A stretch of DNA of 64,000 bases from Micromonospora sediminimaris (GTDB lineage: Bacteria; Actinomycetota; Actinomycetes; Mycobacteriales; Micromonosporaceae). The translations under genes were made by a program, and so were the position numbers. The stretch is from positions 186,001-250,000 of the forward strand of contig FOLJ01000009.1 of assembly GCA_900112325.1 (NCBI GenBank), given 5' to 3'. Positions 25,746 to 35,087 of this stretch are shown in pieces; the stretch's first letter is position 1; the number at the start of each line of letters is the position of its first letter. Below the pieces are notes generated by a model. It was not told where the DNA came from and ran no database searches. It worked only from the letters and a program-made list of their open reading frames with translations.

Positions 25746-27292
25746 ACGCCCTCCAGCAGGGCAAGCTCCGGCTCCGCGCGGTACCGCTGCGGGTCAAGCT
25801 GGTCGCGGCCGTGCTGACCCTGGTCGCCGCCGCGCTGCTGGTGATCGCCTCGCTGACCACGATCTTCCTCCGTAGCTACCTGGTCGACCAGGTGGACGCG
25901 GAACTGACGACCTCGGCCAACAACCTCGAAGCGGTGGCCGGCGCCGAGCGGTTCGGCACCGACCTGCCCACCGACTACCTGGTGGTCTTCACCGACAGCC
26001 GGACCGGCGCCGTCTCCTGGGTCTACTTCGACACCAAGCGGTTCGACATCAACGACCTGCCGCCCTGGCCGGAGAACGCCGCCGGCTTCGAGCAGGCGGC
26101 CGGGAAGCCGTTCCCCGCCCGGGCCCGGGCCAGCGACATGCGCTGGCGAGTGCTGTACACCGAGCTGCCCAACGGTCAGTGGACGGCGATCGCGCAGCAC
26201 CTGACCGACGTGGATCAGGCGGTCAAACGGCTCATCTGGATCGACCTGCTGGTCGGTGGGGCCGTGCTGGTGCTGCTCGCCTCGATCGGGGCAGCGATCG
26301 TCCGGACCAGCCTCAAGCCGTTGGTGGAGATCGAACGTACCGCCGCCGCCATCGCCGGCGGAGACCTGAGCCGACGGGTGCCCGACCCGGAGGACGGTCA
26401 GCCCTGCCCGACCTCGGAGCTGGGGCGGCTCTCCCGGGCCCTGAACGCGATGCTCAGTCAGATCGAGATGGCCTTCACCGCCCGGGCGGCGTCGGAGTCC
26501 GCCGCCCGGGCCGCCGAGGTGGCCGCCCGGGAGGCCGCCGAGGGGGCCCGAGCCTCCGAAGCCCGGGCCCGCCGCTCCGAGGAACGGATGCGCCAGTTCG
26601 TGGCGGACGCCTCACACGAGCTGCGTACCCCGCTGACCACCATCCGGGGCTTCGCCGAGCTGTACCGCCAGGGTGCGGCCCGCGCCCCGGAACAGACCTC
26701 CGACCTGCTGCGCCGCATCGAGGACGAGGCGGCCCGGATGGGTCTGCTGGTGGAGGATCTGCTGCTGCTGGCTCGGCTGGATCGCGAACGACCGCTCTCG
26801 CTCGCCCCGGTGGAGCTGCCGGTGCTGGCCGCCGACGCGGTGGCGGCGGCCCGGGCGATGGCACCGGACCGGCGGATCGAGCTGGAGATCGAGCCCGGCT
26901 CCGGGCCGCTTGTGGTACGCGGCGACGACGCCCGGCTGCGGCAGGTGATCGGCAACCTGATGACCAACGCGGTGCGGCACACCCCGCCCGGTGCGGCGGT
27001 GACGTTGCGGCTGCGCGCCGAACCCGGCAACCTGGCGGTGATCGAGGTGGCCGACACCGGGCCGGGGCTCACCGCCGAGCAGGCGGAGCGAGTCTTCGAG
27101 CGCTTCTACCGGGTGGACGCCTCGCGTACCCGCCGGACCGACGGCAACACCGGCACCGGTCTCGGCCTCGCCATCGTGGCCGCGCTGGTGACCGTGCACC
27201 AGGGCACGGTCGAGGTGACCGAGACGCCGGGTGGCGGTGCCACCTTCCGGGTACGGCTGCCGCTCGCACCGGACACCGACATCGATGACTAG
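25742..27292 (+). CDS. Membrane sensor histidine kinase (MprB-like)
   Basis: 516 residues. Transmembrane helices at about 20-45 and 168-190 flank an extracytoplasmic sensor loop; then HAMP (about 190-250), an alanine-rich coiled coil (about 245-280) and the kinase core: HisKA with His292 in DASHELRTPL, N-box NLMTNAVRH, and G-boxes DTGPGL and GTGLGLAIV. Partner of the response regulator upstream (4-base overlap). The gene for a membrane HtrA protease follows 65 bases later; the same trio forms the MprAB-PepD envelope-stress module in mycobacteria. Confidence 0.95.
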   Translation: MNALQQGKLRLRAVPLRVKLVAAVLTLVAAALLVIASLTTIFLRSYLVDQVDAELTTSANNLEAVAGAERFGTDLPTDYLVVFTDSRTGAVSWVYFDTKRFDINDLPPWPENAAGFEQAAGKPFPARARASDMRWRVLYTELPNGQWTAIAQHLTDVDQAVKRLIWIDLLVGGAVLVLLASIGAAIVRTSLKPLVEIERTAAAIAGGDLSRRVPDPEDGQPCPTSELGRLSRALNAMLSQIEMAFTARAASESAARAAEVAAREAAEGARASEARARRSEERMRQFVADASHELRTPLTTIRGFAELYRQGAARAPEQTSDLLRRIEDEAARMGLLVEDLLLLARLDRERPLSLAPVELPVLAADAVAAARAMAPDRRIELEIEPGSGPLVVRGDDARLRQVIGNLMTNAVRHTPPGAAVTLRLRAEPGNLAVIEVADTGPGLTAEQAERVFERFYRVDASRTRRTDGNTGTGLGLAIVAALVTVHQGTVEVTETPGGGATFRVRLPLAPDTDIDD

Positions 27293-27357
27293 TGATTTTC
27301 AGCCAATCCTCAGTTCAGCCCAAGGCGGGACGCAGAGCGATGGGAGAAGGTAGGGGC

Positions 27358-28911
27358 ATGACCGAGTACGAGTCCGACCCGCGCCGGCCGGCCCCTACCG
27401 ACGCCGAGCCGTCGCATCCCGAGCTGTCCCGCGCCGAGTACGCGCGGTCCGACTCCCCGTCCCCCGCCCGTCCCGACGCCGACCCGACGGTCGAGGCGCC
27501 GACCGTACCGGTCCGGGCCGTCGACCCGTCGCCGGCCGGCCCGGACGCCGCGCCGAGCCAGCCGGCCCCGGCCCCCGCCGGCTCGACCCCGGCGGCACAG
27601 CCGGTCTCCGGTCAGCCCAGTTGGGCGCCGACCGGCGGCCACCACCACCAGCATCCGTACCAGCCGGGTGCCCGCTACCCCACAAACCCGTGGTATCCCG
27701 GCCAGCCCGCCTGGAGCGGCGCCCAGCCGACCGGGCCCGGTGCCGCCCAGTCCGGGTATCCCGGGCAGGCCGCCGGCACGCCGGGTGGCTACCCGGGGCA
27801 GCCCGGAACTCCGGGCGGGTACCCGGGGCAGCCGGCCCCGTGGGCACCCACTCCGTCCAGCGGGCCCCGCCTCGGCAAGATCGCCAAGCTTGCCGGAGCC
27901 GGCGTGGCGGTGTTCGCATTGATGCTGGGCAGCGGCGTCGCCGGTGGGGCGCTCACCCTGGCGCTGAGCGACGGCGGCGGGGTGACCCGCACCTACAGCG
28001 CCGCGCCCGTGATCGACGGCGCCGACCTGCCGCGCATCGCCGCGTCGGTGCAGGACAGCGTCGTGTCCATCAGCACCGGCAGTGGTGAGGGCTCCGGCGT
28101 GGTGCTCAGTGCCGACGGCTACGTGCTGACCAACAACCACGTGATCGCCGGGGGCGGCGACACGGTCCGGGTCTTCTTCGCGGACGGCACCAGCACCCAG
28201 GCCGAGGTCGTCGGCACCGACCCGAAGACCGACCTCGCGGTGCTGAAGGCGAACGGGCTGACCGACCTCCAACCGGCCACCCTCGGCGACAGTGACGCCA
28301 TGCAGGTCGGTGACCAGGTGCTCGCACTGGGCAGCCCGCTCGGTCTGCAGGGCTCGGTCACCGCTGGGATCCTCAGCGCCCGGGACCGCACCATCCAGGC
28401 CGGTGGCGGCCAGCAACTTCCGGGTCAGGCGGTCAGCTCGATCTCGGGGCTGTTGCAGACCGACGCCCCGATCAACCCGGGCAACTCAGGTGGCGCACTT
28501 GTCAACACCCGGGGCGAGGTGATCGGCATCAACACCGCGATCGCCACCGCGGGACAGGGCAGCACCGGAAACATCGGCGTGGGCTTCGCCATCCCGAGCA
28601 ACAAGGCCAAGGACGTCGCGGAGAAGCTCCAGCGTGGCGAGAAGGTCAGTCACCCGTCGCTGGGGGTCAGCGTGAACGCAGCGCCCGACGGCGGCGCGCT
28701 GATCGGCGCGGTGAACCCGGGCAGCGCGGCCGAGCGGGCCGGGCTGCAACAGGGTGACGTGATCACCCGGTTCGGCGACAAGGTGATCAACGACTCCAAC
28801 GACCTGGTGGCCGCCGTCCAGGCCGGCAAGGTCGGTGACCAGGTCGAGGTGACGTACCAGCGAAATGGCGCCGAGGCGACGGCAACCGTGACGCTCGCCG
28901 AAGCGTCCTAA
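27358..28911 (+). CDS. Membrane-anchored HtrA/PepD-like serine protease
   Basis: 517 residues. A long cytoplasmic Pro/Gly/Ala-rich N-terminus (1-170) contains repeats of GGYPGQP; one transmembrane helix follows at about 178-200; then the trypsin-like domain with His261 (TNNHVIA), Asp292 (DLAVLK) and Ser377 (GNSGGAL); and a C-terminal PDZ domain (about 435-515). Likely degrades or chaperones misfolded envelope proteins. Start ATG 27358 with AGGGG one base upstream and GGAGAAGG before it; two further in-frame ATG/start codons upstream are less likely. Adjacent to a two-component system that probably controls it. Confidence 0.93.
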   Translation: MTEYESDPRRPAPTDAEPSHPELSRAEYARSDSPSPARPDADPTVEAPTVPVRAVDPSPAGPDAAPSQPAPAPAGSTPAAQPVSGQPSWAPTGGHHHQHPYQPGARYPTNPWYPGQPAWSGAQPTGPGAAQSGYPGQAAGTPGGYPGQPGTPGGYPGQPAPWAPTPSSGPRLGKIAKLAGAGVAVFALMLGSGVAGGALTLALSDGGGVTRTYSAAPVIDGADLPRIAASVQDSVVSISTGSGEGSGVVLSADGYVLTNNHVIAGGGDTVRVFFADGTSTQAEVVGTDPKTDLAVLKANGLTDLQPATLGDSDAMQVGDQVLALGSPLGLQGSVTAGILSARDRTIQAGGGQQLPGQAVSSISGLLQTDAPINPGNSGGALVNTRGEVIGINTAIATAGQGSTGNIGVGFAIPSNKAKDVAEKLQRGEKVSHPSLGVSVNAAPDGGALIGAVNPGSAAERAGLQQGDVITRFGDKVINDSNDLVAAVQAGKVGDQVEVTYQRNGAEATATVTLAEAS

Positions 28912-28937
28912 CGAACAGGACCTGCTTCCTCCCTCCG

Positions 28938-28986
28938 GGGCGGCGGGTGGCGTGGCCAAGGGGGTTGGCCATGGCACCCGCCGCCC
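28938..28986 (+). terminator. Hairpin terminator after the HtrA-like gene
   Basis: GGGCGGCGGGT pairs with ACCCGCCGCCC, with further imperfect pairing toward the loop (GTGGCC/GGCCAT). Confidence 0.8.
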
Positions 28987-29092
28987 TTCCTCCGTCTTAG
29001 TCTCAGGCCCGGTTCACCCCGACCGGGTGAACCAGGCTCACCCCGTCGGCGGGCAGCCTCGGGGGACAAGACCCGAGGCGGATGGGGGTGCC

Positions 29093-29764
29093 ATGACCGC
29101 GACGACGGCGACCCGCAGCGACGACCGGATCCAGCGCGACGTGCTCGACGAACTCGCCTGGGACGCGCAGGTGCGTTCGACCGACATCGGGGTGAGTGTG
29201 CGCGACGGGGTGGTTTCGCTCACCGGCGGCGTGGACAGCGCCGCCCGCCGGTGGGCAGCGGTGCGCGGGGCCCAACGGGTACGCGGGGTGCGGGCGGTCG
29301 CCGACGACATAGAGGTACGCCCCACCGGCCCGGTCGACATCACCGACGGCGACCTGGCGATCGCGGCCAGCCGGGCACTGGAGTGGAACAGTTTCGTGCC
29401 GGCCGAGCGGCTGGACCTCACCGTCGCCGACGGTTGGCTGATGCTGCGTGGTGCGGTCGAGTTCGGTTGGCAGCGGCGTACCGCCGAGCGGGAGCTGCGC
29501 CGGCTGCGGGGCGTACGCGGTGTCACCAACCTGGTCGAGGTGCAGCCCGCCGCCCCGGCCGACAGCGACCGGGTCCGCACCGACGTGCAACGGGCCCTGC
29601 TGCGGGGGATCGGCACGGAACGGGTGACCGTCCAGGTGCGCGGCGACACGGTGACCCTGAGCGGAGTGGTGCGGTCCTGGTGGGAGCGGGATCAGGCGGA
29701 GCGGATCGCGTGGTCGGCCGAGGGTGTGTGCATGGTACGGGACCAACTGCTGGTAGGTGGCTGA
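29093..29764 (+). CDS. BON-domain protein (three tandem BON domains)
   Basis: 223 residues made of three BON repeats of about 60-70 residues each: DRIQRDVLDELAWD...GVVSLTGGV, DLAIAASRALEWN...GWLMLRGAV, and DRVRTDVQRALLR...DTVTLSGVV. BON domains bind phospholipid or other surfaces and occur in osmotic-stress proteins such as OsmY. There is no signal peptide, so it is probably cytoplasmic or peripheral. The start is the ATG at 29093; its upstream G-rich stretch (GGATGGGGGTGCC) may serve as ribosome-binding site. Confidence 0.88.
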   Translation: MTATTATRSDDRIQRDVLDELAWDAQVRSTDIGVSVRDGVVSLTGGVDSAARRWAAVRGAQRVRGVRAVADDIEVRPTGPVDITDGDLAIAASRALEWNSFVPAERLDLTVADGWLMLRGAVEFGWQRRTAERELRRLRGVRGVTNLVEVQPAAPADSDRVRTDVQRALLRGIGTERVTVQVRGDTVTLSGVVRSWWERDQAERIAWSAEGVCMVRDQLLVGG

Positions 29765-29873
29765 ATCGGCGACCCGGCGACCCGGTTTGTCCCTGCCGGG
29801 ACCGGGAAGACGCTCGATCCCAGCACGGCAGCCGATCGGGGCCGACGCCTCCGGACAGCGACGGGGAGGGCAC

Positions 29874-30977
29874 GTGGCCGACAACCTTGCGCGTGAGCAG
29901 CGATTGCGGATCGCCATGGTCGTGCCGCCCTGGCTGTCGGTACCGCCGCCCGGCTACGGCGGACTGGAACAGGTGGTGGCCGGCCTGGTCGACGCCCTGG
30001 TCGCCCGGGGGCACGCGGTGACGTTGATGGGTGCCGGTGCGGTGCACGGCACCGCCGCCGATTTCCTCGCCACCCTCGACGAGTTGCAGTTCGACCGCCT
30101 CGGGGAGGCGTTGCCCGAACTGGCCCACCTGGCCCGGGTCAACCATCTGCTCAGTGCGGCCGACTTCGACATCGTGCACGACCACAGCACGATCGGCCCG
30201 CTGGTGGCCGGCCGGCGGGAGGTACCCACGGTGGCAACCGTGCACGGCAACCCGGTGGGCGAGTACGGCACGGTACTCAGCAACACCGACCGGGGGGTGG
30301 GCCTGGTGGCGATCTCACACACCCAGCGGGGATTGAATCCGCACCTGCCCTGGGTCGGCACCGTGCACAACGCGATGAGCCTCGACGACTTTCCGCGCAA
30401 GGACGCCCCCAGCCAGGGGCCGGTGTTGTGGCTCGCCCGGTTCAGCCCCGACAAGGGGCCGGAGCTGGCCATCCGCGCCTGCCGGGCGGCGGGTCTGCCG
30501 CTGGTGCTGGCCGGGAAGTGCAACGAGCCCGCCGAGCGGCGCTACTACGACGAGGTGATCCGGCCGATGCTCGGGCCGGACGTCACGGTGATGCTCGACG
30601 CCGACCGGAAGGCCGTGCTGCGGCTGTTGGTCGAGGCGCGCTGCCTGGTCATGCCGATCCAGTGGGAGGAGCCCTTCGGCATCGTGATGCTGGAGGCGAT
30701 GGCCACCGGGACGCCCGTGGTGGCGCTGAACCGGGGAGCGGTGCCGGAACTTGTCCGCCCCGGGGTGAGCGGGCTGATCTGTCAACGGCCGGACGAGCTG
30801 CCGGCGGCGCTGCGCCAAGCCGCCGACCTCGACCCGAAGGACTGCGTGGCACACGTGGCCCGGACCTTCTCCACGGAACGGATGGCCGTCGGCTACGAGG
30901 ACGTGTACCGCCGCTTCCTCGCCGCCGCGACCCCGCGTGCCGCGGTGCGTGAGCCGGCCCGGATCACCCCGACCTGA
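29874..30977 (+). CDS. Glycosyltransferase family 4 (GT-B fold)
   Basis: 367 residues. The N-terminal half begins RIAMVVPPWLSVPPPGYGGLEQVVAGL, the acceptor-binding region of GT4 enzymes with the glycine-rich loop; the C-terminal half holds VLWLARFSPDKGPELAIRA and the donor-binding EEPFGIVMLEAMATGTPVVAL with the E-x7-E motif. It transfers a nucleotide-activated sugar to an unknown acceptor in the cytoplasm. The start is the GTG at 29874 with GGGGAGGG four bases upstream. Confidence 0.92.
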   Translation: MADNLAREQRLRIAMVVPPWLSVPPPGYGGLEQVVAGLVDALVARGHAVTLMGAGAVHGTAADFLATLDELQFDRLGEALPELAHLARVNHLLSAADFDIVHDHSTIGPLVAGRREVPTVATVHGNPVGEYGTVLSNTDRGVGLVAISHTQRGLNPHLPWVGTVHNAMSLDDFPRKDAPSQGPVLWLARFSPDKGPELAIRACRAAGLPLVLAGKCNEPAERRYYDEVIRPMLGPDVTVMLDADRKAVLRLLVEARCLVMPIQWEEPFGIVMLEAMATGTPVVALNRGAVPELVRPGVSGLICQRPDELPAALRQAADLDPKDCVAHVARTFSTERMAVGYEDVYRRFLAAATPRAAVREPARITPT

Positions 30978-30987
30978 CCTGTCGCTC

Positions 30988-32697
30988 TCAGACCTGTGCG
31001 GCACCGAGCGCGGTGATCGCCGCGTCCAACTGCTGTGCGTACGCCGGGCTCAGCCCGTTCTCGCGCAGTCGGATGGAGACCTTCTCCCGGAGCCGGGCGA
31101 CGCCCGGCCCCAACTCGCCCTCGCCGCCGGTCACCGCCCGGGTGAGGTTGCGCAGCTCGTTGCGCAGGTCGATGCCGACGTCGTCGCGGATGCCACCGTC
31201 GGCGAGACCGGCACCGATCACCTCGTCCAGGCGGTTCGCGGCCTCGACGAGGCTGTCGCCACCCGGTGCTGGGTTCGACGCGCCGGTCGTCGCCGCTGGC
31301 GGGGACGCGGTGCTCGACGGTGCGGAGGTCGGCGGCACGCCGGCGGTGACCTCCGGCGGGGCCGGCTCGGACGTCGCCGTCGGCCCGGTCGTGGGTAGTA
31401 CGGCGGGCGGTCCGGCGTCATCGTCCGGCAGCAGCGCCGGCACCGCCAGCGCCGCAGCGATCAGCGTGACCACGGCCGCCGTGACGAGCAGCGGGCGTCG
31501 AAGTCGCCGTCCCGGCGGCGGGTCGTCCCCGGTCACCGGTGCTGGGCGCGGCAGCCGCCGTCCCCGCCCCGGATCGGCCCCGGAGACCGGTACGGAGCCG
31601 GCATCGTCGACCACCCCGGTGCCGGTCTGCGCGTCGCGCCCATCCGGATGTCCGGCGGCGCCGTCGGCGACGCCACCGGAAGGGGCGACCGAGGTGCCCG
31701 CCAGCGCGCCCGAGACGGCCCCGGTGAGGGCGGGCTGCAAAGCGGTGGGGCCGGTGGTCGGCGGGACCCAGGCAGGCACCGGGGCGACGTCGGTCCGCCC
31801 CATCGCGGGCAGCGTGACGGTGGGCGCAAGCATCGTGTTGGCCTGCGGATCGGCGGGCAGCATCTGGTCCCGCAGCACGGTCGCCACCTGCCGGGCGGTG
31901 GGGCGGTCGGCGGGATCCCGCGACAGGCAGCGCAGACAGATCTCGGCCACCGTGGCCGGTAGCCCCGGCACCCCGGCCAGCGACGGCGGTGGGCGCTCGG
32001 CGAGCGCGACGGTGAGTTCATCCCAGGTGTCCGCCGGGTACGGGACCCGGCCGGTCAGGGTCTCGTGCAGCAGCACCCCGAGCGAGTAGACGTCGGTCGC
32101 CGGTTGGGCCGGAGCACCGTCGAGCCGTTCCGGCGCCACGTACGCGGGGGTGCCGAAGGTGGCGCCGTCCTCGTCGTCGTCAGGGGCGCCGATCCGGGTG
32201 GCGATGCCGAAGTCGAGCACCTTCGCACCGACCTGCGTCATCATCACGTTGGCCGTGGTGATGTCCCGGTGCACGATGCCGAGCCGGTGGGCAGCGGCCA
32301 GCGCGTCGGCGACCTGGGCGCCGATCTCCACCGCCTGCGGCCACGGCAGTGGCCCCTCGGTGAGCCGGAACTCCAGTTCCTCGCCGGCGAGCAGCTCCAT
32401 CACCACGAACGACGTGATGGCGCCGTCCGGCGACACCGTCTCGCCGTAGTCGTGCACCGAGGTGACGTTCGGGTGCACCAGCTGTGCGGCGGCTCGGGCC
32501 TCCTCGCGGACCATGTCGCGGAACCTGGCGTCGGCGGCCAGTGACGGGGCGAGCACCTTCAGTGCGACCACCCGGTCGAGTACCTCGTCGTGGGCCCGCC
32601 AGATCACCGACATGCCGCCGGAGCCGATCTGGTCGATCAGCCGGTACCTGGTGGCCAGCAACCGGCCGGGCTGCAGTGCTGGCTTCACGGATTGCAC
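30988..32697 (-). CDS. Membrane Ser/Thr protein kinase (PknB/PASTA-less type)
   Basis: 569 residues. Kinase domain at about 15-280: glycine loop IGSGGMSVIWRA, Lys47 in VALKVL, the catalytic loop HRDITTANVMM (Asp145, Asn150), DFGIA (Asp162) and APE. The loop residue normally Lys (HRDLKP) is Thr147 here. A Pro/Ala-rich juxtamembrane region leads to one transmembrane helix (LLVTAAVVTLIAAALAVPALL region near 410-432). The extracellular part is a low-complexity linker and a small helical domain (about 490-569). No PASTA repeats. The start is the GTG at 32697 with GAGGG five bases upstream. Confidence 0.93.
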   Translation of the reverse strand: MQSVKPALQPGRLLATRYRLIDQIGSGGMSVIWRAHDEVLDRVVALKVLAPSLAADARFRDMVREEARAAAQLVHPNVTSVHDYGETVSPDGAITSFVVMELLAGEELEFRLTEGPLPWPQAVEIGAQVADALAAAHRLGIVHRDITTANVMMTQVGAKVLDFGIATRIGAPDDDEDGATFGTPAYVAPERLDGAPAQPATDVYSLGVLLHETLTGRVPYPADTWDELTVALAERPPPSLAGVPGLPATVAEICLRCLSRDPADRPTARQVATVLRDQMLPADPQANTMLAPTVTLPAMGRTDVAPVPAWVPPTTGPTALQPALTGAVSGALAGTSVAPSGGVADGAAGHPDGRDAQTGTGVVDDAGSVPVSGADPGRGRRLPRPAPVTGDDPPPGRRLRRPLLVTAAVVTLIAAALAVPALLPDDDAGPPAVLPTTGPTATSEPAPPEVTAGVPPTSAPSSTASPPAATTGASNPAPGGDSLVEAANRLDEVIGAGLADGGIRDDVGIDLRNELRNLTRAVTGGEGELGPGVARLREKVSIRLRENGLSPAYAQQLDAAITALGAAQV

Positions 32698-32861
32698 CTG
32701 CCCTCATATGTGGGAGCGGTATCAGGTTGCGCGAATGTTGCCCCCCTGTCAACGGGCCTCGATGGACATGGGACGGGTCGAGATGACCGGCGGGCGTCGC
32801 CGCGCGGCGGTGTTCCCCGGCGCAGGGGCGTACGGGACGGGACCGTCGGGACCGGCCGTGC

Positions 32862-32867
32862 CAGGAT
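32862..32867 (+). promoter_or_regulatory. Possible -10 hexamer of a leaderless promoter
   Basis: CAGGAT, seven bases, then the ATG at 32875. It overlaps the earlier in-frame ATG at 32866. Confidence 0.4.
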
Positions 32868-32874
32868 GAACGGC

Positions 32875-33705
32875 ATGGCGCGGGGACCGGTGGCTTTCGT
32901 GCTCGGCGGCGGGGGCGTCCTGGGCGCGGTCGAGGTAGGCATGTTGCGCGCCCTGTTCCGGGCCGGAATCCGGCCCGACCTGGTGCTCGGCACCTCCATC
33001 GGCGCGGTAAACGGCGCCCTGGTGGCCGCCGACCCGTCCGAGGCGGTGACCGACCGACTGGTACGGCTCTGGGCTTCCCCGGAGGCCAGCGAGGTGTACG
33101 GCGACTCGGTCGCCCGGCAGCTGCGGCGCTTCGCCGCCCGTACCCATCTGCACTCGCCCCGCCCGTTGCGGAAGCTGCTGGAGAACGAACTCGGCGCCCA
33201 GACCACCTTCGCCGATCTGAAGATTCCGTTCCGCTGCTGCGCGGCCAACATCGAGCGGGCCGCCGAGCACTGGTTCGTCAGCGGACCGGTGGTGCCGGCG
33301 GTCCTCGCCTCCGCCTCGGTGCCGGGGCTGCTGCCGCCGGCCCGCATCGGCGACCAGCACTATGTGGACGGCGGGATCGTCAACTCCATCCCGATCGGCG
33401 AGGCGGTCGCGGCCGGTGCCGGGCGAATCTTCGTACTTCAGGTGGGCCGGATCGAACGGGCGCTGGCACCGCCCCGGCGGCCCTGGGAGATCGCCCAGGT
33501 CGCGTTCGAGATCGCCCGCCGGCACCGGTTCGCCCGGGAGATGGCCGCCCTGCCCGACGGGGTGGAGGTGCACGTCCTGCCGACCGGCGGGCTGGAACCG
33601 CGCGACGACACTCCGTGGGCGTACCGGGACATGGCGGCGGTGGGCCGGCGGATCAGCCGGGCGTACTCGGCCTCCCGGCACTACCTGGCGAACCTGGAAC
33701 GTTGA
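32875..33705 (+). CDS. Patatin-like phospholipase
   Basis: 276 residues. The oxyanion loop FVLGGGGVLGAVEVG, the nucleophile elbow LGTSIGAVNGA (GxSxG, serine of the Ser-Asp dyad) and the catalytic Asp in YVDGGIVNSIPI are all present. It should hydrolyse phospholipid acyl esters and is cytoplasmic or peripheral to the membrane. An in-frame ATG three codons upstream is an alternative start. The stop and the next gene's ATG share one base (TGATG), so the lipase and the acyltransferase downstream are co-translated, suggesting lipid remodelling. Confidence 0.92.
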   Translation: MARGPVAFVLGGGGVLGAVEVGMLRALFRAGIRPDLVLGTSIGAVNGALVAADPSEAVTDRLVRLWASPEASEVYGDSVARQLRRFAARTHLHSPRPLRKLLENELGAQTTFADLKIPFRCCAANIERAAEHWFVSGPVVPAVLASASVPGLLPPARIGDQHYVDGGIVNSIPIGEAVAAGAGRIFVLQVGRIERALAPPRRPWEIAQVAFEIARRHRFAREMAALPDGVEVHVLPTGGLEPRDDTPWAYRDMAAVGRRISRAYSASRHYLANLER

Positions 33706-34721
33706 TGCCGTTACCGCCGCGTTGGCTGCGCCGACTGCTGCTGGCACCCGGTGTGGTGCTGCTGGCGATCCTGCTGGTGACCACGGTGCCGCTGTGGGCC
33801 CTGCTAGCCCTCGCCATGTCCCCGTTCGTCCCCGGGCACCTGCGTCCGCTGCGACTGCTCTGGCTCGGCTGTTTCTACCTGGTCTGGGACGCGGCGGCGT
33901 TGCTCAGCCTCTTCGGGCTCTGGGTCGGCTCCGGGTTCGGCTGGCGGGTGCGGGCACCGGCCTTCCAGCGGGCCCACTACGTGCTTGCCGGCTGGTTCCT
34001 GCGGGTGTTCTTCTGGCAGGCCCGGTGGATGCTGCGGCTGCGCATCGACGTGGTCGGTACCGACCCGGACACCGCGCTGCCGGGCCGGCCGGAACTGGTG
34101 CTGTGTCGGCACGCCGGTCCGGGGGACTCGTTCATCCTGATCCACGCGCTGGTGAATTGGTTCCAGCGCGAGCCACGGATCGTCCTGAAGGACACCCTCC
34201 AGTGGGACCCGGCGATCGACGTGCTGCTCAACCGGCTGCCGAGCCGGTTCATCGCGCCGGGTCGCGACGGCCGGGGCTCGCTTACCGAGCAGGTCGGGCA
34301 CCTCGCCACCGGACTGGACGACGACGACGCCTTCGTCATCTTTCCCGAGGGCAGCAACTTCACCCCGAAACGCCGGCTGCGGGCCATCGCGCGGTTGCGG
34401 GACCGGGGGCATGAGCGGATGGCGCTGAAGGCGGAGGCGATGCGGCACGTGCTCGCCCCACAGCCGGGCGGACTGCTGGCGGCACTGGACGCGGCACCTG
34501 ACGCCGGGGTGATCTTCGTGGCCCACACCGGCCTGGACCGCATGCTCACCGTGACCGACGTGTGGCGGGAGCTGCCGATGGACAAGCGGCTGGTGATGCG
34601 GTTCTGGTCGGTGCCGCCGGAGGAGGTGCCGACCGGCCGGCAGGAGCGCATCGACTGGCTCTACGAATGGTGGAGTCGGATAGACGAGTGGATCGCGACC
34701 AACCGCGACGACGCGACGTAG
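33705..34721 (+). CDS. Membrane-bound PlsC-like acyltransferase
   Basis: 338 residues. Two or three hydrophobic segments in the first 110 residues, then the acyltransferase core: LVLCRHAGPGDSFILIHAL holds the catalytic HxxxxD box (with His-Ala-Gly-Pro-Gly-Asp), GSLTEQVGHLA follows, and FVIFPEGSNFTPKRR is the acceptor-binding block. Probably acylates a lysophospholipid or glycerol phosphate at the cytoplasmic membrane face. Start ATG 33705, overlapping the patatin stop by one base. The stop TAG is at the same time the first part of the -10 hexamer of cutA. Confidence 0.88.
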   Translation: MPLPPRWLRRLLLAPGVVLLAILLVTTVPLWALLALAMSPFVPGHLRPLRLLWLGCFYLVWDAAALLSLFGLWVGSGFGWRVRAPAFQRAHYVLAGWFLRVFFWQARWMLRLRIDVVGTDPDTALPGRPELVLCRHAGPGDSFILIHALVNWFQREPRIVLKDTLQWDPAIDVLLNRLPSRFIAPGRDGRGSLTEQVGHLATGLDDDDAFVIFPEGSNFTPKRRLRAIARLRDRGHERMALKAEAMRHVLAPQPGGLLAALDAAPDAGVIFVAHTGLDRMLTVTDVWRELPMDKRLVMRFWSVPPEEVPTGRQERIDWLYEWWSRIDEWIATNRDDAT

Positions 34722-34724
34722 GGT
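34719..34724 (+). promoter_or_regulatory. -10 hexamer of a leaderless promoter for cutA
   Basis: TAGGGT, six bases, then the GTG at 34731. The first three bases are the stop codon of the upstream acyltransferase. Confidence 0.6.
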
Positions 34725-34730
34725 GCGCAG

Positions 34731-35051
34731 GTGGAGCAGATCAGCGTGGTGACGACGGTGGTCGACGCGCGGTCGGTCGCCGATCTGCTGGCTGCCGCCG
34801 CGGTAGCCGGGCGATTGGCGGCCTGCGCGCAGGTGGGCGGCCAGGTGGACAGCACGTACTGGTGGCGGTCGGGGGTGGAGACCAGCACCGAGTGGTCGGT
34901 GCAGTTCAAGACCGCACCCGACCGGGTCGATGCGTTGGTCGAGCAGTTACGGGCCAGCCATCCCTACGAGGTGCCGGAGATTCTGGTCACCCGGGTGGAC
35001 TGCGGCCATCCCGGGTACGCCGCCTGGGTCTTCGAGCACACCCGCTCCTGA
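34731..35051 (+). CDS. cutA: CutA1 divalent-cation tolerance protein
   Basis: 106 residues, the standard size of this trimeric, ferredoxin-like-fold protein. Conserved blocks: GRLAACAQVGGQVDSTYWW, EWSVQFKTAPDRVDALVEQL and HPYEVPEILVTRVDCGHPGYAAWV. Linked to copper/divalent metal tolerance in Escherichia coli; its real function is still unclear. No metal transporter gene is adjacent. The GTG start is supported by a consensus -10 hexamer six bases ahead. Confidence 0.94.
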   Translation: MEQISVVTTVVDARSVADLLAAAAVAGRLAACAQVGGQVDSTYWWRSGVETSTEWSVQFKTAPDRVDALVEQLRASHPYEVPEILVTRVDCGHPGYAAWVFEHTRS

Positions 35052-35087
35052 GTACGCGCACTCTGGTGCCGACGGCGCTCCGCCGTC

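Noticed and set aside
27640..27840. Repeated GGYPGQP-coding DNA in the HtrA gene as a CRISPR-like or mobile repeat.
   Set aside because: The repeats keep the reading frame and encode a Pro/Gly-rich linker; no spacer regularity.
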